The notes beneath the pieces are model-generated. The model saw nothing but the letters and a program-made list of their open reading frames with translations, did not search any database and was not told the origin of the DNA. Both the position numbers and the translations under genes were made by a program. A stretch of DNA of 64,000 nt from Aphanomyces cochlioides (lineage: Eukaryota; Oomycota; Saprolegniomycetes; Saprolegniales; Verrucalvaceae): the NCBI GenBank assembly GCA_019828595.1, contig JAHQRK010000004.1, positions 3,720,001 to 3,784,000 on the forward strand, given 5' to 3'. This document shows, piece after piece, positions 21,291-32,323 of the stretch; within the stretch, counting starts at the first letter, position 1; each line of letters opens with the position of its first letter.

Positions 21291-22588
21291 CTAGTTGAAA
21301 CAAACTTGGATCTTTTCCGGTCGTTCTAGCACAAACCCTCTACCGGACTGGCACTTGTAGACTAGGCACGGTCGATACTGCGGCATGGATGAAGTCGACG
21401 AAGTGTCGTCGTCTTGGGAGTCGCTGCTGCGTCCCTCGGATGACGACGCCGATGGTTTGTGTCGACTGTGATACGACGCCATCCACTGATCCACCATCGA
21501 GCGAGGGGATTCACTCGTCGCACACGTTAGACACACAGTCGTCGCTGCTCTTGTCCTCGAGCGCCATTGCTGGTCGCAGTGCTTGCACATCATCTACGAT
21601 CGAATGGTCAAATCCACGGCGTCACCTGTCGTTTGCATACCTCGGCACATCGACTGCATTGGATCTTTCGATTGAGAACGCCAAGACGCTTGGCGCACAC
21701 GCAGCAGCGAGCTCGTTTGCTCGATCGAGGGGTGCTTTTCGTCATGGTGGCCGATTCGGCAGTAGTGCGCAATTCTTTGAGGTGGTGGTTGATTTCAACG
21801 AGCGATTGAAATCGTCGACTGATGCCCTTTTCAACAAAGAAATCGCGGCTCTGGAACGCATTCACGGCCCATTCAGACTTGCCGTCACCCAAGTCGAAAT
21901 GCACGACGTAGGCAATGTCGAGACAACCAGGCATGTCTTGAGATTCGAGAATGACGTGGCCGCTACCGTAATTTACCACGCGAACCAAGCCGTAGGTCTG
22001 CTCAACATTCGGACAGCCATCCAACTTGACGGATCGGCCGGCTCGCACCCAGCCACGTCGGCCGTTCATTGTGAATTCGCGAGTGCATTGCACGAAGCAG
22101 ACGTCGCGGTTCATCACGACGCTCTTCATCGGACTTTTCACGGCCATCCATTGAATCGAAATCGAGTCGTTGGGAGCTGTAGCTGTCGGTGCTTCGAGCG
22201 TGTAGAGAGTCGAAGCATCGAGAATATCCTTGTGAAATGGACTCTTCTTGGCTCCATCAGGCTGCAAAAGACCAACAACATCGTCGATTGAGCCTTCGAC
22301 TTGAATGACTCCGCAGTACATTTTCGAATTGGTTATGGCGGCATCCTCCTCGAGGTTTTTGAACATGCGCAAGCCAGAGTCTTCGCTGACAAACGCCCAC
22401 GTTGCTCCTTCCACGACAGTCTGAGATCGCTGAATCTACAAGCCAACGATGACATCCAACTCGTGCAAATGCGAAATTTGTACCAAACTCTCGGCCGTTT
22501 TTCGAGCCAAGACTTTGAACTCCGTGGCCATCTCGACGCTCAGCGGCGGCAGCTGGAAGAACTTGCTCGCACCACCACCGGCAACCAT
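21291..22588 (-). CDS. START-like / FYVE zinc-finger protein, paralogue 2
   Basis: Three exons on minus (22588-22484, 22435-21641, 21593-21291) close in frame: 35 + 265 + 100 codons, 400 aa. Introns are 48 and 47 nt. The first starts GTAC and ends TAG at the position shared by the other two paralogues; the second lies inside the finger, after CSRCAE. The N-terminus MVAGGGASKFFQLPPLS corresponds to the KFFKCPPL start of the others. The lipid-binding-like module contains 'GSGHVILESQDMPGCLDI'. The finger reads CCVCAKRLGV, 'RKIQCSRCAE', MMCKHC, and CLTC. It lacks the intron that splits the module in the other two. The tail is serine-rich. Probably endosomal by family. Confidence 0.85.
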
Positions 22589-24473
22589 TTTGCGAAATGA
22601 GGGAATGGATGTGGAGAGTTGGATGCGACATCCTCCGGTCGTCCAACAAGTACAAATGCTATGATGGCAAAGTGCACAGTACATCTGGTACTCGTTAGAC
22701 AGGCTCCAAATTGCCTCCTTAAGATTATATCTTTTTATATATTATACAATCTAGTATAACATTAAACCGGTTTTTGGCAAAAATTGCTAAATAACATGTG
22801 AAATCGTACTTCCGAGGCGTCTGATCACTCTTTGAGTTATTACGACATACTGAAACAAGTTTTTATAGCTATATCCAAAGCTCTGCATTCAAAATATTGG
22901 ACGAATATCTATCCAGTGAAGGTCGATTTTGTTAAATATTCATCTTAGAATATGTATACACTTGTATAAAATAATACCTGTATAATATAATATAATATCT
23001 ATGAAAATGTATTTCCAAAGGGTGCTGATAAAACTGGGACTTTGCACCCATCCATCGCCTGAATTGTCCTGGTTGGAGGCCCGAATTGTTTGCTTCCTGG
23101 ATCTCGCTTGTGGGCCACGCCGTGAGACACAGGAAGCAGCAGGTTTGACAGCATCGACTGCTGTTTTCCTCGGTGGAGGGGATCAGTTTGGAAGATTAAA
23201 TGATGCTCGACAGAGTCACAAAGTGATTTGAGTGACCGTTGAGGTCGTGGAGCCGACGCCGAGGCCACGTGACCACTTGATTTCTCGGTTGAAACTCTGA
23301 GTTGGAACGTGTCGACACGTTACGCGACGTACTTTTGTGACTCGGCAGTCTGCCAGCTGGATTACTGACTCAGCGTTTTTCTGCACTTGGTGCTCCTGGC
23401 CTTGCTCAGTTGGATGGTTGGTCACAAGCGTGTCATCCTCCAGAGCCGTCGCGACATCCATCGACAATTGTCTTTACACACACATTGCATGGCGCCACCG
23501 AAGCTTCCCAGCGTAATGCCAAGGTGAGATTTCACAGTCGACGACAGCGGAGAAATTCACAACACTGGACCAGCGTAGTGGACAGTGACTGTAACTATTC
23601 AAACCGTTCCAACAAGTTTCGATTGTCTGGATGCTTTGAGATCAACAATGAGCGCAGCTTTCAATGCACGGAGGAACTTTCGATGAATCTCATCCTAGTT
23701 CCAACCACGTCGACTTTGATCCGAATTGCGGATGCCTTCTTGGCATCCACTGCAAGTAAATTCCGTGGAAGGACAACGTTAAATGGGGAACTTCTGGCGC
23801 TTGGAACATGTTAGATGCTTGAGACTGACTATCCTTGACTGCCTTGCAGTTGTCCAAAACTACCGAGAAAGCGAATTCCATCGTGGCTTCAAAAAGACTA
23901 CTACTGAGAACGAATATGCAATAAAATACGTTTATTCAATTCCATATCCATGAATTAAAAAGACTGATAGTGCATTTATCCGATAAACAACGATATTCAT
24001 GTGCCTTGTGACCGCTTAAGTGGTTAAGAAGGACTTGGGACAATCGCTTGAACCTTCAAATATGAATAACATTCTAATATTTATATTTAACTACGTATAC
24101 TCTGTCACAGGTACGTCAGAACTGGATATTTTGGTTCAAAGTTGCACCTTACCTAAAATATGATATTTTTTGTTGAAGTCCCCTCGATGCTTTCCACCAC
24201 TGTAAGAGCATGTTACCGTCATAAAAGTGCAGGCGTTGAGCATCAATAAAAATCAAATAAATAAGTAGATTTTTATACTTTAATCATCCCGAAGAAGTCT
24301 GTAATATTATTTTTCACCTCAACGTGAGTAAATTAGTATATCGACTACCTTGGGCCAGATTTTGCCGTTTGTCGTTTATAGTTGACGTGCACCAATATAA
24401 TCCAAGATGTGGCATCGAGTAGAGGCCCAGCAAGCATTCAGTCGGTTCTCTACTTGAGGACCACTATGTTATG
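22589..24473. other. Unassigned, AT-rich, no gene supported
   Basis: 22690-23000 and 23900-24400 are AT-rich with no coding signal. 23000-23880 is closer to genic composition and has a 134-codon plus frame (23410-23814). An ATG at about 23488 followed by PPKLPSVMP and a GTGAG donor could be a small first exon, but no matching second exon was found. Confidence 0.25.
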
Positions 24474-24643
24474 GTACTCAAGTGCAGATTAAAGGACTGC
24501 TTGAAGGACGTAGTTTCGTCCAATGAGGGGGCTTTCTGTTTTCATCACAAAAACCTACATGTGACACCCACTTTTGAACTGGACGGAAGTGCTTGTTGGT
24601 TGAAGCCAGTCCACTCCATCTCGGACACAACAGGTCGATTTCC

Positions 24644-25921
24644 ATGCCAAAAGAGAGTGACAGAGCCATCATACTCAAGTGCTTGGATAGGATGATCCAA
24701 GAGAGAATGGATTATCGCTCCTGGAGGATTGCACTCGACGTTCACGAGGTCAATCAAGACGATCTTGATTTGAAAGTCTATCGACTGTACAAGATGGTAA
24801 TGTTGAAACGTTACTTGTATCCACGAAGCAGGCCGTTGCTACAAAGTCCTGCGACGTTTGAGTCATTATTACATGGACAATCAAATGGAGATTTCAAGAA
24901 CGATTTTCGTTTGGACAGGTCTAAGTTTTGGGAATTGCATGGTTGGCTCGAATGTACACCAAACTATGCAGAAAAAAAGCTGAAACTCGAGTATGAAATG
25001 ATGGTTTGCCTCTATCGAATGGGCTTCTCTGGAAATGGTGCAAGCTATCAGAAGATAGCAAAGTACTTCAAAATCTTAATCGGTTCTGTAGAGCAATACA
25101 CAACACGATGCGTCGAAGCCATATTGCATCTCAAATCGGATGCTATCGTTTGGCCAAATAAAGAAGAACGTAGGCGAATCAGCAACAGAATCCAAACACT
25201 TCCAAACTGCGTCGGCTTTGTTGATGGGACATTGTTCCCCCTTGAATCCAAGCCTTTGCATCATGGAGAAGATTACTATACCCGAAAGAGCAATTACGCT
25301 GTCAATGGTAGTGTATATGATCGAAAATGCTTGAAAAGACGTAGGGCTTGTCATTGTGATGATATGCGACGTATACGTTACTTTTGGAGGGTTTCCAGGC
25401 TCTAGTCATGACCAACGAGTCCTTCTCAATTGTGAATTCAACAGAAATCTAGAATCACATCTTTCCGACGATGAATATCTTGTTGGGGACTCAGCTTTCT
25501 CTCCCCATGTGCGCTTAGTTCCTTGTTTCAAAAAGCTGCCTAACAGGCAACTAACAGATCATCAATCGCAATTTAATTCCAAACTTGCGTCAAAGAGAGT
25601 AGCCGTGGAGCATTGCATTGGTATGTTGAAAGGTAAGCACGTGCTGAAATGCAAATGACAAAGTATAGGGCGCTTTCAATGTTTGAAAGGCATACGATAT
25701 TTCCTCGATGGAAAGCCTGCGATGAAACAAATTATCTGTTTGATTCTATCATGCGCAATATTACACAACTTGTGCATTGACGACGAAGTTGACGACGAAT
25801 AGATTGACAGTGATGAAGACAGCGACGACGACGACGACAGCACTGATCCTGGGGTTAATGAACCGCGCTTGCAGATTGCGTCTGGGATAAGTCGAAGAAA
25901 TCTACTGCTCAACACTATACT
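24644..25921 (+). pseudogene. HARBI1-type DDE nuclease of the second PIF element
   Basis: From ATG 24644 (the first ATG in a longer open frame) the product carries all three catalytic acids: D in 'NCVGFVDGTLFPLESK', D in 'GFPGSSHDQRVLLN', and E in 'KRVAVEHCIGMLKG'. A 36-nt intron after MLKG (GTAAGC...TATAG) joins to 'RFQCLKGIRYFLDGKPAMKQ', and the reading ends at TAG 25800 after CIDDEVDDE; more acidic codons run on to a TGA near 25920. Around 25307-25385 the frame is disturbed. Either a 37-nt intron (GTAGTG...CGTAG) restores NGLVI, or there are compensating indels, because 'CDDMRRIRYFW' appears one frame off. The domain is certain; whether it is active is doubtful. Confidence 0.7.
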
Positions 25922-25973
25922 GCAGATGCAGATGTGAAAGCATGAATTTCAACAATAAAACTCGTTGTCATTT

Positions 25974-26873
25974 CTAGTTATTCAAAGGTAAAGCCGCATC
26001 GACGTCGGCTGGCGAAATTCCTGCATCGAGTAGTCGCTTTCTTGAGAGTAGTTTTTCGGTGGCAATTTCAATGTCTTTTAAGCTCACATTTCGTTGCAAT
26101 AGACTGCATTCCAGATCATTCTTGCTTTTTGCCATAGTCAGACGCTCTTCTTCAATGCGCAATTTATTCGCTTCAATTTCTAGTCGACCTTTCTCTATCT
26201 CACTTGGATCACTGAGCAAAGTCTTCAAACTGCCAAACAATCGTTTTGAACGACCATTGTTGCTTGTTGATTGCGAGAAGAATTTACGCTTGTGGGATTT
26301 CTTTTGTTCTTCATTCTCAACTTGAGTTGATTGCGCAAGAACAAGTGAATCGTCATCCTCATCGTTGATATGATCGACTGTAACTTCACTATCCATTGCA
26401 TTCGTTTCACAAGAGCTGTCGAGTACTGCATCCGATGTGAGAAGTGGTCGCGAGCTGGGGCGGTTACGCATTACACCATCTAATAGATTGAAATGTCGAC
26501 AAAGTTTAAGGACGTACGCATCTACAGTTGACGTGCCGCCTAGAACATCGCTGTCTAGAATTCCTTGTCCTGTATTAGCCTTCCAGTCAATCGCAGTTCT
26601 GTAACTGCGCTCTAAATCACCAATTTTTGTTCTGATGTCTTGGTTTGACCTATGTGTAATCCCATTGGCCTTCATGATGGAGTTTATCTCGGTGCACAGA
26701 ACCTCCTTCGTCACTCCATGTTGTGTGTCTCCTTTCCAATGTTGGTAGTTTGGCAGCAAGCAAATCCAATCCAACAACACTTCGAGCGAGCTTTTTCCAC
26801 GAGTGCCGTCGACCGTCGCACTGTCGGCATCCCATGCAACTCGTGATCGCCGTGTTGGGGCTGCTGGTGCCAT
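25974..26873 (-). CDS. PIF element ORF2, Myb/SANT-like DNA-binding protein (intact)
   Basis: An uninterrupted 299-codon frame. The N-terminal part (VLLDWICLLPNYQHWKGDTQ, then 'NQDIRTKIGDLERSYRTAID') is the tryptophan-rich helical DNA-binding module typical of PIF ORF2 in oomycetes. The middle is Asp/Ser-rich, and the C-terminal 90 residues (EIEKGRLEIEANKLRIEEER onward) form a strongly charged coiled coil, probably for dimerisation or for contacting the transposase. It faces the nuclease gene tail-to-tail, 172 bp from that gene's first stop. It is the only fully open transposon-encoded protein in the window. Whether it is expressed is unknown. Confidence 0.75.
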   Translation of the reverse strand: MAPAAPTRRSRVAWDADSATVDGTRGKSSLEVLLDWICLLPNYQHWKGDTQHGVTKEVLCTEINSIMKANGITHRSNQDIRTKIGDLERSYRTAIDWKANTGQGILDSDVLGGTSTVDAYVLKLCRHFNLLDGVMRNRPSSRPLLTSDAVLDSSCETNAMDSEVTVDHINDEDDDSLVLAQSTQVENEEQKKSHKRKFFSQSTSNNGRSKRLFGSLKTLLSDPSEIEKGRLEIEANKLRIEEERLTMAKSKNDLECSLLQRNVSLKDIEIATEKLLSRKRLLDAGISPADVDAALPLNN

Positions 26874-26952
26874 GCCAAGGTTTGCACAGTCAGTTTGAGA
26901 CTGTCAACCATTCGAAGCGACTTTCCTCTGAAGTTTTGTATCGATTAAAAGA

Positions 26953-27038
26953 GAACCTTCAATCAATCCAGGAGCCAGTTTCGTCCAGCACCAAATTTGA
27001 TGCCGGACGAAACTGGCTCCTTGGGTGCTTGAAGGTTC
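26953..27038. repeat. Two-step hairpin near the right end of the PIF-like element
   Basis: Inner arms GGAGCCAGTTTCGTCC (26971-26986) and its complement (27005-27020) are perfect, with an 18-nt loop. Outer arms GAACCTTCAA (26953-26962) and TTGAAGGTTC (27029-27038) extend the stem imperfectly. It resembles a small foldback inserted in, or subterminal structure of, the transposon. Confidence 0.8.
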
Positions 27039-27113
27039 GTTTTAAAGATTCAATTTTATCCAATCAGTGTGGGAAATTCGAACCTTTAAGCAAGCCGACC
27101 TGCACTTGAGTAC

Positions 27114-29559
27114 TTGTTTGTTAAAATAGGATATAAAAATTCACCACATGTACAGGTATCATGATACGACACTTGCTTGATCACATGCTCAAGTTTTTGC
27201 TTGTGCTCTCGTCTGTCCAAAGTAGGAGCCTTAAACGCATATTTCAAGGCGTTCTCCAAACGATTCAATGAACCCCTCGATTTAAAGCATAACGTTAGGG
27301 CATAAGTTGCTATTATACTCTAAGCAGGGGAATGAAAAAAGCGAGCGCCACTATTCTAGCGTGTATAACGAATCGACCGTACTGACAAATCTTGTGGCTA
27401 GGACAAATTGATCTCCTGTCGTAAACGCACGCCTATTGACAGGCCAGTAAGTCTAACTTCATGAAATTGACAAATTAGAGCTGTCGAGGATATAAATTTT
27501 GATAATTTCGCTTGATGGGATAGAATTGTACACTACTTATCCAGAAGGTCTAAATTGGATGACTCTCGTAACAACGCTCATAATATGCCACCTCAGTGCC
27601 TCAATCGATCCAATCGTCTTGTGCTCATTCGGCCGAGGATAAAGAAATTCGTGGTGTCCTTGGAGATAATTGCATGGGATGTGGAGGAAAAGTGCACTTC
27701 GTGTCCATCTCTGCTTGACATGGTGAGTGGGAAATGTACTCAACTCCATGTGAAACACTCTTGGAAATTAAACCAAGCCGAAAGCTCGACCAAGCTCACG
27801 CGTGCACGAGAAACACGACCAGCATGATAGTTTCAAACAAGCGTGGCTTCAAGACATTGTTGTCAAGGCATTTAATCGGTCGCCAGGGGTGACAAACACC
27901 TGAGTGTGGTTTGACGCGCAGTTGGCAGCATACAGTGACAAAAGTGTATTGTCTTCAGAATTTACAGTGTGGATTGCACTGGCATTTCTATTTTGTCCAA
28001 TCCAAATTTATAGTAGTTTCAATTGGCTATATACATGGAGGCGCGTACATCAATGTTGTGCGAGTTGTCAGAGATCCCTCATCTCACGCTCATGCTTGTC
28101 GAGCTACAACGAATTCTTGCACACCTGTGCTAGCAATAATGATGACAACTGACCAAATAAATTACGATGAATTTACTCCTATTTCTCTGAGTTTACTGTT
28201 AACCAACAGCAGAGCGATTACAGCATTTCTGAGGGGATGGACGAAGGACGATAAAGCTATGCCATCACATACGGCCTCGTGATACTCCGAAGTGTTTAAA
28301 ATCACGTAGAGATCATAAATTACACATTTAAGGAGACAAGATGATTGTTGATTCCTTAGTATCAATCCTTTATTCGAGATTGCGTTGCTAAACTAATACA
28401 AGTTACATGACCAGCACCAACTCTTCTACATGTATTGTGTCAGTTAAAATGCTGAAAGTAGACATCTTTCTTTTTGGCTAGCAATCAGCGTGTTGAGTTG
28501 TAGACTACATATCGTCCCTCGACATGCAACGAGTTTACATGTGTGTGGTTTTCATTCAACCTGTTATGCAGTTGAACGTGAGTTTCGAATGATGTGAGAA
28601 CTAATTTAAGTGTACTGCGATTCTAGCCTGCCTCTGTCACACTGAACACTGTTTCTTAGTTATGAGTGCCTGGTAAGGGAGTTTAGATTAGCTTTCAACT
28701 ACGTTTTCCTTTGTGTAGCGCTGGGATAAATCATTGGGCGGGTTTCTCTCTTTTAGTAGCATTTGATTGGACAATAAATCCACAGTGCAAACTGCTCTGT
28801 GATTTCCATTGATAGGTAAATTCAAATCGTAAAATACAAATTGCAAGTATAAATACAGAGAAAAAATATCACTTTATTGGAAAAAACAGTGATCTTTGCA
28901 CTGTAACCCCCTTAATTTCAATATGTCGAGCACTGTAAAAGTTGATGAATGTATTTTCCACCAGCGGTCTTGTGGTGACATTTCAAGGGAAGATTCGATC
29001 TAGACTCGGCGGAATATTGAAGAAGCTTGGAGCGATTGCGCGACGGCATTGCGGCAGGAATAAACATCCAAAGAGAAATTGCCAGGATGGTCGATCGTCC
29101 CATTGCATTCCAACCTCAATCGTGGTGGATCTTTTGCTATGTTTTCTTTTGCACGTGTATTCAGTGGACTTTTGTCTCGACAAGGATGCGAGAATGATCG
29201 TCCATTTTGACAAAATTCACGATGGGATCTAAGTACCATCCATGAAGAAATCGAAAAAGCTATCGGCTAGAAAGCAAATTCGTTGTCGATCGTGCTGGAC
29301 AGCTTATCCAAGTTCGAGTGGTCCATTTCCTCTTGGGCAAAGGCGGTACTGTACCTGAGCGGAGAATTAGATGTCGCTATTGTATCGGCAGTTTGCCGAG
29401 GATATCTCTGAATCGCTATCAGGATTAATGAGGGATGAATTCATACAATACATGAACTCTATGGCTTTGAAGGGTACCGGTATCTCCATAAGAAGAGAGT
29501 CGTAATTTGACCAATCAATGTTTAATTTTGTCCCAACTCCTTAAGAAATGTTTCTTCAT
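27114..29559. other. Unassigned stretch, no gene supported
   Basis: Several short open frames on both strands have no domain. Examples are 27537-27758 minus, 27911-28282 plus and 28942-29232 plus. Near 29030 a plus frame reads LRDGIAAGINIQREIARM, which looks like a helical protein fragment but is isolated. Composition shifts between AT-rich (28.3-28.9 kb) and neutral. I see decayed or non-coding DNA only. Confidence 0.25.
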
Positions 29560-29564
29560 TTTGG

Positions 29565-29850
29565 GCGGCCTGGTCGGGGAAGAAATCCATCCCTGCCAGG
29601 CTGGAACGTTATCCGGAATTTTTTGGAAGTTTTTTGAAAAATATCAAAAAGTATTTTTTCGATTTTCTTGAAAATGTGTCTGAAGCAGGAACGGACTTGT
29701 TGAGGCAGAGATGGATCATCTAAAGGCGTTCCTGCCTGAGTTTATCCGAAAAGCATGAACGACCCCATTATCCGGAAATAATTGGAATTGACCAATCAGA
29801 GGCCTGAATCCGTCCCTGAAGCATGGATGGAATGTTCGGCGACCAGGCCC
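29565..29850. mobile_element. Possible MITE, imperfect inverted ends
   Basis: GGCGGCCTGGTCGGGGAAGA near 29564 and, on the opposite strand from 29850, GGGCCTGGTCGCCGAACATT are alike with gaps. TTAAG occurs just outside both ends (near 29551 and 29851). The interior has no coding sequence. Ends and superfamily are tentative. Confidence 0.4.
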
Positions 29851-29881
29851 TTAAGAGGACAATGTTACTTTCCCCTTTATA

Positions 29882-30341
29882 CCGTATTCCGGTCGGTCGT
29901 GTACTGAAAAATCTCCAGTTGGGCGGGTACCGGTTTTTTCTTTTCTCTCTGTTGCGAACGATTTCGGTCGGCCTTGTACCTAGAGTGATTCGATTGGTCC
30001 TTTTTAATCCAATCATGTATTTGTGAAATGGACATGACGATGAAAGCGGTCGATGTGATTGGAGTCTCGAGTGGTGAAGGCATAAGATCGTGCACTTGCC
30101 ACGACATCTGTGGAGACAGTCTAATGGTGGACGATGTTTTTTTTTAAAGCTTCATGTAGTTGAAGTGACTGAAGTGCACTTGATGGGGATCGATTTGAAT
30201 TTCTTACATTATCTACCAATCATCCTTCGAGTATGGTATGTGAAGCATTCTATGGTTTCGGTCGGTCGTGTACCGTTTTTTTTCAAATACTGAATTCAAA
30301 TATTCCAACATTTTTCTGGTACACGACCGACCGGAATACGG
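29882..30341. mobile_element. MITE-like element with 23-bp perfect inverted ends, TA flanks
   Basis: Starting CCGTATTCCGGTCGGTCGTG at 29882 and exactly complemented to 30341; including the flanking TA on both sides the perfect match is 25 bp (29880-29904 and 30319-30343). TA flanks are what Tc1/mariner-type insertion gives. A third copy of the motif (TTTCGGTCGGTCGTGTACCG) lies inside near 30257, so the element itself has a repeated terminal module. No ORF. Confidence 0.8.
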
Positions 30342-30580
30342 TAGATTGAGCGGACGTTGAAAAAGAGGGTTGCCTCCTGCCACTGCACATTGAAGATGAA
30401 GTTGCTTGGAAGCACAATAGGTTATTTCAGTTATGAAAATGATGGAGAGCTGTTCAGCCCCCTCGTACTCCACTAACTTGAGCATCGTGGCGTTACTCGT
30501 TTGAAGGAGTGATGCAGGCATTCCCCAAGGGGAAGAGATGATCGAATGGTGGAAATTTTGACTCGGTGAACTCGAAACAT

Positions 30581-32323
30581 TTAACATCCACGGCCACCAG
30601 CTATAACCAAACACTGGGTGCCAGATAAAATCGAGAGCACATTGGAAACAAACGAGACGACATACCCCAGAGCAAAGCAGCAGACGAGGATTACAAGCAC
30701 TGTTTGGCTCGAGTTGCCAATGCGTTTCAAAACGTGGACAAATGACTTTTGGCGTGGCAGCATGGCTAAAAATGCCAGGGCTGCAATTTTCATCGCGGAC
30801 GAAGCAATCAAGGAGTATGTGATTTGCCATCGAGTTTCAGTCGAGTCGTCTTCAATCGAGTCCAGATTCGCGTCAAGGAAAGAGTCGAATGTCTTGGCGA
30901 GGACAGTCCCAAGCGGCCATCCCAAGTTGGAAAACGATGACATGAGAGCAAAGACCATCGACTCATTGCCAACATCGGCCACTTCGACAATAATATAGCT
31001 GTTGAAGAGGAAGATAATTGTCTGAGGAATAGCAGAGAGGCTACTTAAGCCCAAGTATGCATTTTGCCAACGCATGTAGCCCCATGTGGCCACGAAGTTG
31101 ACAGTAAAGTCTTGCAATGCCATGAGAACCGTGGAAATTGCAATTGTCTTGCGCCAATCCCAGTTCAGAGCGAAGCTGCCCACGCCAAACATTGTGACCA
31201 AGCGGAGGAACTGTGTGACGAGCATAAACATCGAATGGTTGAATGGCTCGACCCAAACATCCAAGAAGGCCATCGGGGCAATCAACGTGGAATTCGCCGT
31301 GATAAACGTAAAGAAGCACAGTTTAAAAAGACATAGCTGCCAAATGATTCGATGCTCGAGCAATTCCCACAGACTGTTCATATAGCGCCGCAAGCTGATG
31401 GTTACCGCATCTGGCGTTTCAACCAGCAAGAAGATTGCCGCAAGGGCAGCAAGGACACAAGGGATGACCACAAACCAAAAGATGCCATTGGGCTCCACCG
31501 ACCACGTGAAATCACCACCATACTTGTAGTCACTCATGCAGAAACCAACCAAGAGCATGGGCAGAATCGAATATGCGTCGCGTGTGATGTACATTGCCGT
31601 CTGAGTGCGACCACGGATTGAAGCTGGTTCCCGCTGGGCATATTGAGCGACCATACCGTCGGCAGCTACTGTGGCCATGACGTAGCCCAAGCAAGCTGCG
31701 AGGCACATGAGAATAAAGAATCCACCGGTGTTGGGGGCGTCCAAATTGAGTCGTGCAATGTCAGCAGGAGTGTACTGGTCCCTTGGCATGTCAAAGAGCT
31801 CTTGGGAAGAATAATATGGCGCTGGAAACTTGGTCGTCGCGACGATGAGGCAGCTCACGGCGCAAATAATCCAGTCAAGAACCATGTACGGTCGACGATG
31901 GTAGCCGCGGATCGGAAAGCAGTCAGCCAGACCGCTGAAGAAGATTTTCGACGACCAGCCAATGTTGATAAGCGCTGAGTAGGATGCTATTTGGTAGCCT
32001 TCCATGTGCAGGTAGTTTTGAAAGATAGGCCACGCCAAGACGTCGAAGAAACCCATCATGATACCAACACCAGCATACTGACTGAGCAATCCCACGGCTT
32101 CCCAGCTGTACAGTTCAAGAGGCTCGCCATCTCGAAGAGCACCAACATCGGCATATTTTTGCCGTTCTTGCTCTCCAGGCGACACTGAAAGGCGCATGGG
32201 GTTCTCTGAATCGAGAACGGCCCAGTGTTCACCGTTGGATGGGCTGGTCGAGACGGACGGCGGCAAGACGTCGCGGTTGCGGATGAGCCAAACCTGCGAA
32301 CTGCGCGCTTGTGGAACTTTCAT
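30581..32323 (-). CDS. BT1/FBT-family membrane transporter
   Basis: A single open frame of 580 aa from ATG 32323. About 80 hydrophilic residues at the N-terminus precede an MFS-like membrane domain with around 12 segments. Family marks are 'GVGIMMGFFDVLAWPIFQNY', 'WSSKIFFSGLADCFPIRGYH' and 'TVAADGMVAQYAQREP', as in the folate-biopterin (BT1) transporters that are expanded in oomycetes, kinetoplastids and plants. By family it would sit in the plasma or an organelle membrane and carry folate/pterin-like or related small molecules. The substrate cannot be inferred from the sequence. No introns are needed, which is unusual beside its intron-rich neighbours. The stop is 240 bp from the MITE at 29882-30341. 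Confidence 0.9.
   Translation of the reverse strand: MKVPQARSSQVWLIRNRDVLPPSVSTSPSNGEHWAVLDSENPMRLSVSPGEQERQKYADVGALRDGEPLELYSWEAVGLLSQYAGVGIMMGFFDVLAWPIFQNYLHMEGYQIASYSALINIGWSSKIFFSGLADCFPIRGYHRRPYMVLDWIICAVSCLIVATTKFPAPYYSSQELFDMPRDQYTPADIARLNLDAPNTGGFFILMCLAACLGYVMATVAADGMVAQYAQREPASIRGRTQTAMYITRDAYSILPMLLVGFCMSDYKYGGDFTWSVEPNGIFWFVVIPCVLAALAAIFLLVETPDAVTISLRRYMNSLWELLEHRIIWQLCLFKLCFFTFITANSTLIAPMAFLDVWVEPFNHSMFMLVTQFLRLVTMFGVGSFALNWDWRKTIAISTVLMALQDFTVNFVATWGYMRWQNAYLGLSSLSAIPQTIIFLFNSYIIVEVADVGNESMVFALMSSFSNLGWPLGTVLAKTFDSFLDANLDSIEDDSTETRWQITYSLIASSAMKIAALAFLAMLPRQKSFVHVLKRIGNSSQTVLVILVCCFALGYVVSFVSNVLSILSGTQCLVIAGGRGC

Larger units (their letters stand above)
24474..27113. mobile_element. 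Second PIF-like transposon with convergent ORFs and TIRs
   Basis: GTACTCAAGTGCAG at 24474-24487 is exactly complemented at 27100-27113, bracketing a HARBI1-type nuclease gene on plus and a Myb/SANT-like protein gene on minus. This is the standard two-gene arrangement of PIF/Harbinger. Subterminal sequence also recurs (a TTGAAGG motif and GTTTCGTCC near both ends). The terminal repeat beyond 14 bp is not well conserved. The 3-bp duplication could not be confirmed; both ends show GTAC, so either that is a 4-bp duplication or it belongs to the repeat. Confidence 0.75.

Noticed and set aside
25307..25405. Reading CDDMRRIRYFW in the second PIF nuclease as the true frame
   Set aside because: It matches the family locally but cannot be connected to SSHDQRV without a second shift; kept as an alternative, not called as a separate exon.
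26953..27038. Hairpin read as a transcription terminator
   Set aside because: This is a nuclear eukaryotic context, where stem-loop terminators of that sort are not used for protein genes, and it lies inside a transposon end.
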